Positions 41,164-52,879 of a stretch of DNA of 64,000 nucleotides are shown here, one piece after another. The stretch is from positions 23,501-87,500 of the forward strand of contig JAPFBL010000575.1 in NCBI GenBank assembly GCA_026182355.1, in the 5' to 3' direction. The notes beneath the pieces were generated by a model, which worked only from the letters and a program-made list of their open reading frames with translations, had not been told where the DNA came from and searched no databases. Origin of the DNA: Hermatobates lingyangjiaoensis. Taxonomy: Eukaryota; Arthropoda; Insecta; Hemiptera; Hermatobatidae. Both the position numbers and the translations under genes were made by a program. Within the stretch, counting starts at the first letter, position 1. Each line of letters opens with the position of its first letter.

Positions 41164-41258
41164 TCATTAAAGATCTTGCCAACATTAAGTTTAGTATGTT
41201 TCCTACATACCTTTTCAAGGTTTCGAATGCTACCTTTCCATCTCTGTGGTACCATATA
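41163..41258 (-). pseudogene. Probable Penelope-like ORF N-terminal fragment, inverted copy
   Basis: The minus frame MVPQRWKGSIRNLEKVCRKH, TKLNVGKIFNE is the same as the plus frame at 41338-41469 apart from one Lys-Asp/Gly change. It is cut by the TA tract after FNE. The pair forms a hairpin around about 41300. Confidence 0.5.
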
Positions 41259-41337
41259 AATTAACTCACGATTTTTTTATCTTTCATTGTATTTTTCATA
41301 TTACATTTCCGACGTTTCGGTCGGTGAGTTAATTTAT
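41259..41337. mobile_element. Loop of the inverted N-terminal pair
   Basis: Contains CATTTCCGACGTTTCGGTCG, reminiscent of the GTTTCGGT segment of family B termini, and the start of the right-hand frame. Confidence 0.4.
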
Positions 41338-41469
41338 ATGGTACCACAGAGATGGAAAGATAGCATTCGAAACCTTGAAAAGGTATGTAGGAAACATACT
41401 AAACTTAATGTTGGCAAGATCTTTAATGAGGTATGTTTAAAAGAAGGTCTGCTCCCAAAGTATACCAAA
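41338..41469 (+). pseudogene. Probable Penelope-like ORF N-terminal fragment
   Basis: MVPQRWKDSIRNLEKVCRKH, TKLNVGKIFNEVCLKEGLLP, KYTK. A charged helical segment followed by (F)..C..E.LLPKY is how many Penelope-like polyproteins begin, ahead of the reverse transcriptase. The frame is broken by (TA)n after KYTK. The alignment to the family is from memory of the general pattern and needs a search. Confidence 0.5.
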
Positions 41470-41502
41470 ATATATATATATATTATATATATATATATAT
41501 AT

Positions 41503-41625
41503 ATGATCAAACCACAATAAGAAATGGGAAAACAAGACTAAGATCTTAGTCTTGTTTTCCCATTTCTTATTGTGGATTGATCATTGATTGTTATTTCACG
41601 TGTTTATGTGAAATCTTTATAAATA
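41503..41625. mobile_element. Family A foldback, core deleted
   Basis: GATCAAACCACAATAAGAAA to GACTAAGATCTTAGTC, a perfect centre hairpin, then the outer GTGTTTATGTGAAATC. The whole CTGACGA...GAAA loop is missing. Confidence 0.6.
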
Positions 41626-41744
41626 TACATCATGGTTTGTTTTCTTGACCCAATATTTATATATGTTTTTTTTTTTTTTTTTTTTTGGAGGGTTGAGGTT
41701 CAACCCTCAACCCTCAAAAAAATTACATATATATATATATATCC

Positions 41745-41860
41745 AGTTTACTTTCGTCTTCTAGCCACTCAACATCCTTACCTGAGGACGACGAAATATA
41801 AAAGAGTCGAAATATTGAATGTGTTCCTGATTGGTATTCTAAAAATATTTAAATTTAAAT
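41745..41860 (+). mobile_element. Family E arm
   Basis: TTTCGTCTTCTAGCCACTC, CTTACCTGAGGACGACGAAA, AAAAGAGTCGAAATATTG, GTGTTCCTG. Stem GAC/GTC with a longer loop. CTGAGGA is complete. Confidence 0.5.
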
Positions 41861-41894
41861 TGCATTTAAATGTTTTGTGTTGTATACGTTGATT

Positions 41895-41959
41895 AAGGTA
41901 TTTCAAGTATTGTTGGCGGGCCGGATTCGGCCGCTGGGCCGTAGTTTTGGTGACCACTG
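41895..41959 (-). mobile_element. hAT-like terminus
   Basis: The reverse complement begins CAGTGGTCACCAAAACTACG, GCCCAGCGGCC, a hAT-type end. Confidence 0.45.
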
Positions 41960-42390
41960 GCATAAAGAGCAGTAAAGAGACATATATGATTTATAATACA
42001 GCATGCATACAATGATGATATTGTAGGCAGTCAAAGTCAAAACAGAATTGAAGCGAGCTATTTGACAATAGTGATCATTTATCAGAGTACCCTTGGCTGG
42101 CAGACACCAGAGAAGACTGGTTTAGCAGAACAAGGGCAGAACAAGTTGTGTCTCAAGGCCGATAGGAATAATAGACGGCTCGCTTCTCTTGTCCTGTTCA
42201 TTCAATGCCGGGAGGAGTCTTGCCTAATCATTACAATAGTAGACCATGACGATTGCCTTGTGACCAGACATTCATCTAATTTAAAATAAATTCAATCATC
42301 TTATTAACCCTTCAACAATTCTTAACTCGCTATATTATTAACAGTCATGGATATGACATTTCAGACCAAAACACTAACAAAACTCCCTAC
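41960..42390. other. No recognised gene; one 75-codon frame
   Basis: The frame at 42062-42289 (+) is less AT-biased than average (ends CREESCLIITIVDHDDCLVT). No domain is seen. Possibly part of an unknown dispersed element. Confidence 0.3.
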
Positions 42391-42439
42391 TATATATATA
42401 TATATATATATTCGTAAATTTTGGTAGCAGTCTTTCTTT

Positions 42440-42572
42440 GACACACACATTATTGAAAATGACACCAAATTTAGCAGATACCTGTTTTTTAACAAGTTTC
42501 TCAATTTTTCTAAATAATACTCTAGTTATGTCATACACACACTAAATTTGGTGTCATTTTCAATAATATATA
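42440..42572. repeat. Inverted repeat with 24 bp arms
   Basis: TATTGAAAATGACACCAAAT and its reverse complement ATTTGGTGTCATTTTCAATA enclose about 70 bp. (TA)n lies outside on both sides. Confidence 0.75.
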
Positions 42573-42591
42573 TATATATATATATATACAT

Positions 42592-42795
42592 ATAGTTCCA
42601 TATAGACAAAGAAACATAGAGAAATCAAAAGAACACACTTACAGTCTCTAATTTTCGGTTTGAACCGTCTTCAGGAGAGATAAGAGAGGGAAACTAAGAG
42701 CACTGGTTCAGAGACGGTTGGAGACCAACAGTTGGTTTCTTTGTCTATATTGAACTATATTTGTCCGTTTTAGATCGTATTTCCAACGAAAAAGT
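42592..42795. mobile_element. Family C foldback, right arm shortened
   Basis: The left arm is complete with CTGAAGACGGTTC, AAACCGAAAATTAG on the minus strand. The right arm resumes only at TTTCTTTGTCTATATTGAAC, so its core is deleted. Confidence 0.6.
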
Positions 42796-42814
42796 ATATA
42801 TATATATATATATA

Positions 42815-43080
42815 TATTAGGTCTGTTCTCTAATCGGGGTTCGGTCAAATCTTCCAGGACAAAAAATCAAAACACAGTCTAGTCGAAGGTTTTGTCCGGT
42901 TAACATTGTTGTTCCTTTAAATAATGTAAATTTCATGTTCTTAGTTAAAAAATTCTTACTTCTGCCTATGAAAAAAGGTTTTAAATAAAACCGAAACGTT
43001 CGCAACGAGAGTTGACCGAACCCCGATTAGAGAACACACCTATTCTATCAAACGGTCGATATATTATTGAATCTGTTATA
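42815..43080. mobile_element. Family B foldback, left arm shortened
   Basis: The left outer end TCTGTTCTCTAATCGGGG is followed directly by the inner AGTCTAGTCGAAGGTTTTG; the right arm is complete (AACCGAAACGTTCGCAACG). (TA)n follows. Confidence 0.6.
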
Positions 43081-43094
43081 TATATATATATATA

Positions 43095-43294
43095 TATATA
43101 AAATGATTACACATAAACATGTGAAACAACAATCAATGATCAAACCACAATAAGAAATGGGAAAACAAGACTAAGATCTTTCAACCGTAACAAGCGGTCT
43201 TCGTCAGAGTCGGTTGGGTTTTTGACTCTGACGAAGACCGCTTATTACGGTTGAAAGATCTTAGTCTTGTTTTCCCATTTCTTATTGTGGTTTG

Positions 43295-43300
<6 letters not shown>
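43095..43300. mobile_element. Family A foldback with minimal loop
   Basis: Arms join at CGTCAGAGTCGGTTGGGTTT. The right core CTGACGAAGACCGC, TTATTACGGTTGAAAGATC is intact. (TA)n follows to 43340. Confidence 0.65.
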
Positions 43301-43345
<45 letters not shown>

Positions 43346-43364
43346 ATTAATATATATATATTAG

Positions 43365-43480
43365 TTGGCTTTCGTCTTCTAGCCACTCGACTTCCTTTCC
43401 TGAAAACGGCCATTAAAAGGGTCGAAATATTGAATCTGAGTCCTGATTTTTGTTGTTCATTCGTGTTTTTCAAAGTTTTT
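43365..43480 (+). mobile_element. Family E arm
   Basis: TTTCGTCTTCTAGCCACTCG, CTTTCCTGAAAACGGCC, AAAAGGGTCGAAATATTG, TGAGTCCTG. CTGAAAA departs from CTGANGA at one base. Stem GGCC/GGGTC is imperfect. Confidence 0.45.
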
Positions 43481-44015
43481 AACCCATTAGGAAATCAGTT
43501 TAAACTATAAATAAACGACGCTACTTTGTTCACAACTATTTACGTTGTATTCCTGTTGTTTAATACGCGTTTTCCATTACCAGTTTGACCTATGTATATT
43601 TTATGTCAACTTATTCAGGGAATAATATCAATACTGGTATATTTCAGTTTCTTTGGTGAAAGTTTAACAAATTATTTATGTTTTCGCCATTAGAAAAAAA
43701 CTATATTCAAGTCATGACTTCAAGCATGTCTTCTAAATGACTCATCATATGGTAAAACTATGACATTTGACATTAAGCGGGTTCCTGATACTGCATTGAA
43801 GATCGTTTCTTTTTATTTAAAACCTTTTAAAGTTTTGTCGATATAAGAAGACAAATATTTCAATAAAAGCGCGATAGAAGTTTTTTATTCCTACGGAACA
43901 TAAATGATCAGTTAAATTACATTAGTAAGAAATAAAAACAAATCAATTTATTCATTATTCATCCTTCATAATGACGTTCTTTAATTTATTAATTAAATCT
44001 GTATAAATATGAACT
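43481..44015. other. No gene seen; part duplicated at 44520-44680
   Basis: GGTAAAACTATGACATTTGA, CATTAAGCGGGTTCCTG at 43750 recurs at 44532, and TTTCAATAAAAGCGCGATAG at 43858 recurs at 44638, so a block of about 150 bp is repeated. Confidence 0.6.
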
Positions 44016-44018
44016 AGA

Positions 44019-45060
44019 CTACCCGTGACCCGTGTCACTAGAAATTATAACAACAGGTATTGAAATAAATTCACTAAACAAGATTGAAAGGCAGTATTTT
44101 AATTGTAATTAAGGCACTAAAACAGATTCTTATATGGCCCAAGCTTTTGATATAGTATTCTTAACATGATTCAAGATATATACACAGTAAGTATATTTAG
44201 CAAAATAAAAATCATTTAAAAGTAAAAAAAAAGCATTTATTTCATCATATAAATAAATAAAACATCAATTCAAGTTATGTTCACAATGAAATATATTTAA
44301 AGCAAACAAAACTTGTAAATTGAAATATTCAATTTATTTACCTAACACAAAATAACATTAATGAAAGGAATGTGTCTTTATAATATTATGGTAACTTAGA
44401 ACATTCGTATTTTATCTGACAGTTGTGTTCAAGTGTGTTTCTAAAATTATTCATTTTATTACCTCTAATGTAGTAGTTTATTATATATTTGTTACATTTA
44501 TTTATAATACGTTTGCGTATTATCCGATGTTGGTAAAACTATGACATTTGACATTAAACGGGTTCCTGTTACAGCATTGAAGATCGTTTCTTTTTATTTA
44601 GCACCTTTTAAAGGTTTGTCGATATAAAAAGGTAAATATTTCAATAAAAGCGCGATAGAAGTTTTTTATTCCAACGGAATGAAAAAATTTAATTTTTTTT
44701 TTAATTTAATAAAATTTAAAAATTTTATTCCTACGCTGATTGTCATCGGCGAGCACGCAAACCTCTGGGCTACTCTTGTTCCATGCCTTGATTTTATTGC
44801 CAGTCTTTATATTTTGCAAATTTTAAATTACTTTTTGTTTGTTATATTTATAATATAATACATTTGCACTACTGTCATCGACGAGCACGCAAGCCAGTGG
44901 GCTACCCTGGCCCCAATTTAGGGAATATAGCGATAATTTTCTTTTATTTAACATTATTCAGGTAATAAATATTATATATTTAATTTCAGGTCTCTATCTC
45001 CACAGGAAATAGGCGAACGAACAAACAAACAAACAAACAACAAACTTACGAAATTTATAT
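44019..45060 (+). repeat. Dispersed 1 kb repeat, copy 1
   Basis: The same order of segments as 58380-59330: ACTAGACTACC at the start, GCCCAAGCTTTTGATATAG, TGATTCAAGATATATACACA, AATGAAAGGAATGTGTCT, and an end CTCTATCTCCACAGGAAATA followed by (ACAA)n. The minus strand of the 3' part holds tRNA-A-box-like GGGTAGCCCACTGGCTTGCG segments. The (ACAA)n end suggests a retroelement tail. This copy has a 43.7-kb-type insertion in the middle (about 44520-44690). Confidence 0.65.
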
Positions 45061-45339
45061 ATGGTTGCCTGAAATTTTACCAATGGGTTCAAAACCCTTT
45101 CTAACCAATTATATCAGGCATTTTTTATAATACCTTATCAACCTAACTCATAAGTAATTGATTGGGGAATTTATTTTGATCGTTTTAATCAATTCGTCCA
45201 TATAAGGCAAAGAGGAACATTTATATAGAAATCTTGTAGTTAATTCGGGTATATTTTTCAAACTGCTTTTTTTCACTTTTTTGATTAAAAGAACCTCTCT
45301 AAAGGATTCGAACTTAACTATAATAAAAATGTTGTTTTT

Positions 45340-45565
45340 TTACTGAACAGTTCAGTGTCATGTGTTCATTCAGACTACAGTTGTTGTTAAAATCCACGTA
45401 CTATTTTCCTTTGTAAAATAATTTGTAATGTAATACTTAGTTTTTCTCTTTCAAAATTTATACTTCTGCCTATGAAAAAGGTTTTAAATAAAAACCGAAA
45501 CGTTGGCAATGAGAGTTTAATTTGAACCTGAAAAACTGACAGAGTCCCGATAAACTATAGTTTTG
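45340..45565 (+). mobile_element. B-type arm
   Basis: GAACAGTTCAGTGTCATGTG, TTCATTCAGACTACAGTTG, TGCCTATGAAAAAGGTTTT, AACCGAAACGTTGGCAATG, GAGTTTAA, CCGATAAACTATAG. Single arm ending in (TA)n. Confidence 0.6.
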
Positions 45566-45584
45566 TATATATAAATATATATAT

Positions 45585-45698
45585 ATATTCTTCTCAACGC
45601 GAGTACTTCGCACTTCTTCCCGATGACGACGGATGTCGAAATATCGAAGTGAGTTTTGTTGTGTCTTTCTGTGTTCTTTTCTATGTGTTAAAGTGTAT
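45585..45698 (+). mobile_element. D-type arm with hammerhead-like core
   Basis: CTTCTCAACGCGAGTACTTC, TCCCGATGACGACGGATGTC, GAAATATCGAAGTGAG. Nearly the same as 12543-12660. Confidence 0.5.
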
Positions 45699-45737
45699 AT
45701 ATATATATATATATATGTATTATATATATATATATAT

Positions 45738-45972
45738 ATAAAGATTTCACATAAACACGTGAAATAACAATCAATGATCAAACCACAATCAGAAATGGAA
45801 AAACAAGACTAAGATCTTTCAACCATAAGAAACGGTCTTCATCAGAGTCAAAAACTCAACTGACTCTGACGAAGACTGCTTGTTACGGTTGAAAGATCTT
45901 AGTCTTGTTTTCCCATTTCTTATTGTGGTTTGATCATTGATTGTTATTTCACGTTTTTGTGTGAAATTTTAT
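45738..45972. mobile_element. Family A foldback
   Basis: The left core is changed (TTCATCAGAGTC, CAACCATAAGAAACGG); the right core CTGACGAAGACTGC is near complete. The join is AAAACTCAACTGACTCTG. Confidence 0.6.
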
Positions 45973-45984
45973 ATATATATATAT

Positions 45985-46095
45985 ATTTTGTAAACAGAAA
46001 GAAACAAGAATGAAAAACATTCACTAGGACTCACTTTCAATATTTCGGCCTTTTTAACGGTAACTCTCAGGAATAGAAGTTCCATGGAAGTTCAA
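45985..46095 (-). mobile_element. Family E arm
   Basis: The minus strand reads TTCCTGAGAGTTACCG, TTAAAAAGGCCGAAATATTG, AAAGTGAGTCCTAG. The core is CTGAGAG, weaker than the other E copies. Confidence 0.4.
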
Positions 46096-46244
46096 ACCTA
46101 TTAAAGTAATGAATGCACAAATCAGTAATATATTATAATTATTAAATAACATATAATTATTGAAACGAAACTAATAAAATGAATACATACTTGTTTTATG
46201 TTCAGTATTATATGTTAAAAAAAAAAAAGAAAACGAGTGTGACT

Positions 46245-46402
46245 TAGTGATAAAGTAGGAAATAAAACTGCCGGCTTAGGAAAGTGACTGGACAGCTTTC
46301 TCTTGACATGGAGACACCTGTTTCTTGGGCGATCTTTTTGAACCTTTTCCTCATTCCAGAGGCATCTGTGCTGCTGTTTGCGGCGGCCTTGAGAACTTAA
46401 TT
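46245..46402 (-). pseudogene. Possible coding fragment, unrecognised
   Basis: The minus frame from about 46400 to a stop near 46250 reads VLKAAANSSTDASG, MRKRFKKIAQETGVSMS, then less likely residues to the stop. Composition is richer in GC than the flanks. No domain, and splice sites are poor. It could be an element ORF or exon remnant. Confidence 0.2.
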
Positions 46403-46439
46403 TACCAAATAACCAGTTGATATTAAACTATGTTCAGTT

Positions 46440-46540
46440 TAATAACCGCTTCGTCAAGCGGTTTTTGACGAAGACCGCTTGTTACGGTTGAAAGATCTTA
46501 GTCTTGTTTTCCCATTTCTTATTGTGGTTTGATCATATAT
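46440..46540 (+). mobile_element. Family A single arm
   Basis: CGTCAAGCGGTTTTTGACGA, AGACCGCTTGTTACGGTTG, AAAGATC. A new short hairpin CCGCTTCGTCAAGCGG arises at its start. Confidence 0.55.
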
Positions 46541-46544
46541 ATAT

Positions 46545-46788
46545 ATACTTTTTCGTTGGAAATACGATCCAAAACGGACAAATATAGTTCAATATAAACA
46601 AAGAAACATAGAGAAATCAAAAGAACACACTTACAGTCTCTAATTTTCGGTTTGAACCGTCTTCAGGAGAGATAAGAGAGGGAAACCAAGCGCACTTGGT
46701 TTCGTCTCTAATTCGAAAATTAGAGTTTGTAAGTGCGTTCTTTTGATTTCTCTATGTTTCTTTGTCTATATTGAACTATATATATATA
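46545..46788. mobile_element. Family C foldback
   Basis: Left arm complete: CTGAAGACGGTTC, AAACCGAAAATTAG, CTGTAAGTG on the minus strand. Right arm begins TTCGAAAATTAGAGTTTGT, so its CTGAAGA half is lost. (TA)n follows. Confidence 0.6.
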
Positions 46789-46791
46789 TAT

Positions 46792-47003
46792 AAAGATTTC
46801 ACATAAACACGTGAAACAACAATCAATGATCAAACCACAATAAGAAATGGGAAAACAAGACTAAGATCTTTCAACCATAACAAGCGGTCCTCGTCAGAGT
46901 CAAAAACCCAACTGAGGGTTTTTGACTCTGACGAGGACCGCTTGTTACGTTTGAAAGATCTTAGTCTTGTTTTCCCATTTCTTATTGTGGTTTGATCATA
47001 TAT
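46792..47003. mobile_element. Family A foldback, near-perfect arms
   Basis: Both cores CTGACGAGGACCGC with TTGTTA loops. Left keeps ATGGTTGAAAGATC, right ACGTTTGAAAGATC. The join is CCCAACTGAGGGTTTTTG. (TA)n follows to 47023. Confidence 0.7.
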
Positions 47004-47358
47004 ATATATATATATATATATATCATGAATATATCTTATTGCTTGTAAATTTTATTGACCGAGCTCAATGCGTTGATCGCCAATATATTATTATTGATAG
47101 ATCGCATGACATTAAATAAGTTAACATCAGTCCGGATGATATACACGTCCGTTGAATTCTGATTCTTTTTTGTTTGATTCTTAGATCACTGTACAACAGC
47201 AAAAACTTGCTCAAAGTGCAGTAAAGCTAATAAGCTAGTCATTAAGTTGCCTCCTTTCTGTTTATTTGTAATTTTGTGTTCTTTTATCATTAAGAACGTT
47301 GGTATAAACTGTATTGGGTAAGAAGAGAAAAAAAAAGTATTACATTTATATAAAATCC
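47004..47358. other. No gene seen
   Basis: AT-rich sequence with nothing assigned. Confidence 0.5.
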
Positions 47359-47359
47359 T

Positions 47360-48140
47360 GCTATAAGTATAGCAGGTGATCTCTCAGTCTAGGATAAACA
47401 AACAGTTTTTATAGCGTTATTGCTCTTTTCTGTAATTGAAGCATCATGATTTTGTTTTTTATTAATTGCTAATTTTTTGTTTCATTTTTGGTCAAATTTT
47501 CATTATTTTTTAATGAGCCGTTTAGCGTCAAAAAAACATTTTCTGAAAACAGATATCGTACTTTAACGTCCCTTTAGCGAATGTAATTTTGAAAAAAAAT
47601 ATCTCAACTCATTTTCCACATAATGTTCTATTTTTAGGCAGAGTTTCATTTTGATCCGTCAAACAGTATGGCTAGTATCGCTTTCACAAGGTTTGAGATT
47701 GAATTATAAATCAAAATTTTTACATTTTATTAAAAAAAAAACATTTTCCGTTGTTTTAAAATTTTGAATATCTTTTCGTTTGTTGCATTAGTAACCTCAA
47801 AGATAATGTCAAAATTTCAAAACTCTTGGGTTATCAGTTTAGGAGAAATAAATGTTTTCTAAAAAACAGTTTTTGGCAAAAAAAGTGACTTTCCCATCAT
47901 GCATAATTGTTCCCAAACAATAGGGATCTTCTACGCTATGGGGACCATTTTTGTTTAAAATATCAACTTGATTCGTCAAAGATTCTGGACCGTAGCGTGG
48001 TAACAAGCAATGCTAACACACTCACCCACCCACTCATCGAAAAAACTCCATAAAACGACTTCTGGGACCTCAAAATATGTAATTCCGTCAAAATCTCGAT
48101 AACGATTTTTTCACGATCACTATACTTTACTTATAGTGAA
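47360..48140. mobile_element. Possible DNA transposon relic with 24 bp imperfect termini
   Basis: CTGCTATAAGTATAGCAGGT and GATC at the left; the reverse complement of the right end reads CACTATAAGTAAAGTATAGT and GATC. The interior has no long frame. Termini are imperfect and no target duplication was verified. Confidence 0.3.
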
Positions 48141-48149
48141 GTAAAAATG

Positions 48150-48245
48150 TTCACAAAGAAAAAAAAACTGATAAAAACACAAAAAAAAGGTTCACGACGA
48201 TATTTCGACATTCGTCGTCATCAGGCAGAAGTAATAATATTATAT
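48150..48245 (-). mobile_element. D-type arm with hammerhead-like core
   Basis: Minus strand: CTGCCTGATGACGACGAATG, TCGAAATATCGTCGTGAAC. Stem GAC/GTC with loop GAAT. Confidence 0.5.
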
Positions 48246-48944
48246 AAAATGTTAAGAAAATGTTTTTTATAATGAAATGTTATATATATCATGATAAATT
48301 GTAATAATCGTGAATATATTTCTAAATAAATGAAGTTGGTAGATCATTGTGAGTTGTTGACTTCATAAGTAGCTAATGAAGGTGTCAGCACCCCTGGTGT
48401 AAAGCTTTTCTGCAAGTATTTATTTTTAATTCAGATGATTTAAAATGAGCTTCTTAATGATGACATTTAAAAAACTAACTACTCCTCATTATAAGCTGAT
48501 GTTTCATTAAAAAATTTTTTTGACATTTTCAAAGCTAAAAACGATTTATTGAAAACATAATTAGTGAAAACAAATATCAAACAACAGAAAACAAAAACAA
48601 AATAAGCAACAAACAATAAATAAAGTAAAAACAAAAAACAAAAATAGACAGTGTACTTCTTTGTTGTTTTGTTGATTAATTGTGTTTTTTTTTCTGTTGG
48701 TTGATATTCTGTTTTAACTAACTATGTTTTCAATTTATTGTTTTTAGCCTTGAAAATGTCAAACAATTGTTTAATGAAACATCAGCTTATAATCAAGAGT
48801 AATTAATCTTTGGACCAAATCCTCAAAAAAACTTATTTTGAATTTTAAGAATCAGTGGTCGAGAATTTATATCAATTTTAATCATATTTATTTGTATCTT
48901 GCACATAGAGGGTACCGCCCGATAAAATTATTGAAAATAATTGC
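48246..48944. other. No gene seen; one inverted repeat
   Basis: TGATGTTTCATTAAAAAATTT (about 48500) and AATGAAACATCAGCTTATAAT (about 48774) form the ends of a 300 bp inverted pair (TTATAAGCTGATGTTTCATT and its complement), possibly a MITE. Confidence 0.45.
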
Positions 48945-48946
48945 GA

Positions 48947-51900
48947 TACGTAATACTCAATGAACACATCACTCTACGTCATTACTCAATGAACATATCA
49001 CTCAGTGTCATTACTCAATGAACACATCATTCTACGTCATTACTCAATGAACACATCACTCTACGTCATTACTCAATGAACATATCACTCAGTGTCATTA
49101 CTCAATGAACACATCATTCTACGTCATTACTCAATGAACACATCACTCAGTGTCATTACTCAATGAACACATCAGTCTACGTCATTACTCAATGAACACA
49201 TCACTCAGTGTCATTACTCAATGAACATATCACTCTACGTCATTACTCAATGAACACATCACTCTACGTCATTACTCAATGAACATATCACTCAGTGTCA
49301 TTACTCAATGAACACATCATTCTACGTCATTACTCAATGAACATATCACTCAGTGTCATTACTCAATGAACACATCATTCTACGTCATTACTCAATGAAC
49401 ATATCACTCACTGTCATTACTCAATGAACACATCACTCTACGTCATTACTCAATGAACACATCACTCTAGTGTCATTACTCAATGAACACTATCATTCTA
49501 GTGTCATTACTCAATGAACACATCACTTCTACGTCATTACTCAATGAACATATCACTCAGTGTCATTACTCAATGAACACATCATTCTACGTCATTACTC
49601 AATGAACACATCACTCAGTGTCATTACTCAATGAACACATCAGTCTACGTCATTACTCAATGAACACATCACTCTAGTGTCATTACTCAATGAACATATC
49701 ACTCTACGTCATTACTCAATGAACACATCACTCTACGTCATTACTCAATGAACATATCACTCAGTGTCATTACTCAATGAACACATCATTCTACGTCATT
49801 ACTCAATGAACATATCACTCAGTGTCATTACTCAATGAACACATCATTCTACGTCATTACTCAATGAACACATCACTCAGTGTCATTACTCAATGAACAC
49901 ATCAGTCTACGTCATTACTCAATGAACACATCACTCAGTGTCATTACTCAATGAACATATCACTCTACGTCATTACTCAATGAACACATCACTCTACGTC
50001 ATTACTCAATGAACATATCACTCAGTGTCATTACTCAATGAACACCTATCAGCTCTACGTCATTACTCAATGAACATATCACTCAGTGTCATTACTCAAT
50101 GAACACATCATTCTACGTCATTACTCAATGAACACATCACTCAGTGTCATTACTCAATGAACATATCACTCTACGTCATTACTCAATGAACACATCACTC
50201 TACGTCATTACTCAATGAACATATCACTCAGTGTCATTACTCAATGAACACATCATTCTACGTCATTACTCAATGAACACATCACTCAGTGTCATTACTC
50301 AATGAACACATCAGTTCTACGTCATTACTCAATGAACACATCACTCAGTGCATTACTCAATGAACAATCATCTACGTCATTACTCAATGAACACATCACT
50401 CTACGTCATTACTCAATGAACAATCACTCTACGTCATTACTCAATGAACACATCATCTCTACGTCATTACTCAATGAAACATCATCAGTCTCAGTTCATT
50501 ACTCAATGAACACATCATTCTACGTCATTACTCAATGAACACATCACTCTACGTCATTACTCAATGAACACATCATTCTACGTCATTACTCAATGAACAC
50601 ATCACTCAGTGTCATTACTCAATGAACACATCACTCTACGTCATTACTCAATGAACACATCACTCTACGTCATTACTCAATGAACATATCACTCTAGTCA
50701 TTACTCAATGAACACATCACTCTACGTCATTACTCAATGAACATATCACTCAGTGTCATTACTCAATGAACACATCACTCTACGTCATTACTCAATGAAC
50801 ATATCACTCAGTGTCATTACTCAATGAACACATCACTCTACGTCATTACTCAATGAACACATCACTCTACGTCATTACTCAATGAACATATCACTCAGTG
50901 TCATTACTCAATGAACACATCACTCTACGTCATTACTCAATGAACAATCACTCAGTGTCATTACTCAATGAACACATCATCTACGTCATTACTCAATGAA
51001 CACATCACTCAGTGTCATTACTCAATGAACACATCACTCTACGTCATTACTCAATGAACACATCACTCTACGTCATTACTCAATGAACATATCACTCACT
51101 GTCATTACTCAATGAACACATCACTCTACGTCATTACTCAATGAACATATCACTCAGTGTCATTACTCAATGAACACATCATTCTACGTCATTACTCAAT
51201 GAACATATCACTCAGTGTCATTACTCAATGAACACATCATTCTACGTCATTACTCAATGAACACATCACTCAGTGTCATTACTCAATGAACATATCACTC
51301 TACGTCATTACTCAATGAACACATCACTCTACGTCATTACTCAATGAACATATCACTCAGTGTCATTACTCAATGAACACATCATTCTACGTCATTACTC
51401 AATGAACACATCAGTCTGCGTTATTACTCAATGAACACATCACTCTACGTCATTACTCAATGAACATATCACTCAGTGTCATTACTCAATGAACACATCA
51501 TTCTACGTCATTACTCAATGAACACATCAGTCTGCGTTATTACTCAATGAACATATCACTCAGTGTCATTACTCAATGAACACATCACTCTACGTCATTA
51601 CTCAATGAACACATCAGTCTATGTCATTACTCAATGAACACATCAGTCTACGTCATTACTCAATGAACACATCAGTCTATGTCATTACTCAATGAACACA
51701 TCACTCTACGTCATTACTCAATGAACACACCAGTCTATGTCATTACTCAATGAACACATCAGTCTACGTCATTACTCAATGAACACATCAGTCTGCGTTA
51801 TTACTCAAAGAACACATCACTCTATTTAATTACTCAATGAACACATCAGTCTATGTCATTACTCAATGAACACATCAGTCTGCGTTATTACTCAATGAAC

Positions 51901-52369
51901 ACATCAGTCTACGTCATTACACAATGAACACATCAGTCTATGTCATTACTCAATGAACACATCAGTCTACGTCATTACTCAATGAACACATCAGTCTGCG
52001 TTATTACTCAATGAACACATCAGTCTGCGTTATTACTCAATGAACATATCAGTCTACGTCATTACTCAATGAACACATCAGTCTGCGTTATTACTCAATG
52101 AACACATCAGTCTGCGTTATTACTCAATGAACACATCAGTCTGCGTTATTACTCAAAGAACACATCACTCTATTTAATTACTCAATGAACACATCAGTCT
52201 ATGTCATTACTCAATGAACACATCAGTCTGCGTTATTACTCAATGGACACATCAGTCTACGTCATTACTCAATGAACACATCAGTCTATGTCATTACTCA
52301 ATGAACACATCAGTCTGCTTTATTACTCAATGAACACATCACTCTATTTAATTACTCAATGAACACATG
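48947..52369 (+). repeat. 29 bp satellite, well over 100 copies
   Basis: CATTACTCAATGAACA recurs every 29 bp. Two main variants, ACATCACTCTACGT and TATCACTCAGTGT, alternate in multi-unit blocks; the block at about 49000-49480 is repeated near 49560-50040. The last 900 bp has further variants (CAGTCTGCGTTATT, CAGTCTATGT). There are small indels around 50300-50500. The repeats are contiguous, with no spacers. Confidence 0.95.
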
Positions 52370-52879
52370 AAATATTCAACTGAACATGTGTTTTCAAGTA
52401 CCATTGTGATAATGTTTACTCATGGAATGCTTATTGTCATATATCACTAATTTCATGCTCCTCCCTTATGTTTGACTATTATAATTACTAAATCACATAA
52501 CTAGTTGACCAGGCGAAATTCGTGCCTCCTAACATTGAGTGAATGTTATGTTAACTTTAGCTAAACTTAGTTTGTTATTCAATTATTAATATAATAGCTA
52601 ACCCCGATAGACGCTACATAGCCTACCTTACCTATAAACTATTCAAATCGAACAGGAATAAAAACACAAATAAATAAAAAATTCTGGAGTGGCCTACACT
52701 CAACTTTACTATAAGTAAACACATAATATCAAACTTGTTAACAATCAATTGATGTTTTGTTTGATTAGTTAAAGAGTAAGTTCGACAATTCATCACTTTA
52801 ACATAACTTTATCATCGAAGGGTTGACTTTTGTGAGTCCCTCAGCCTTCTATAACAGAAAAAAAAAATAATAAAAATGG
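52370..52879. other. No gene seen
   Basis: Unassigned AT-rich sequence. Confidence 0.5.

Noticed and set aside
48947..52369. Regular 29 bp direct repeats, a length typical of CRISPR repeats
   Set aside because: The repeats are head to tail with no unique spacers, no leader or cas genes, and the context is eukaryotic. It is a satellite.
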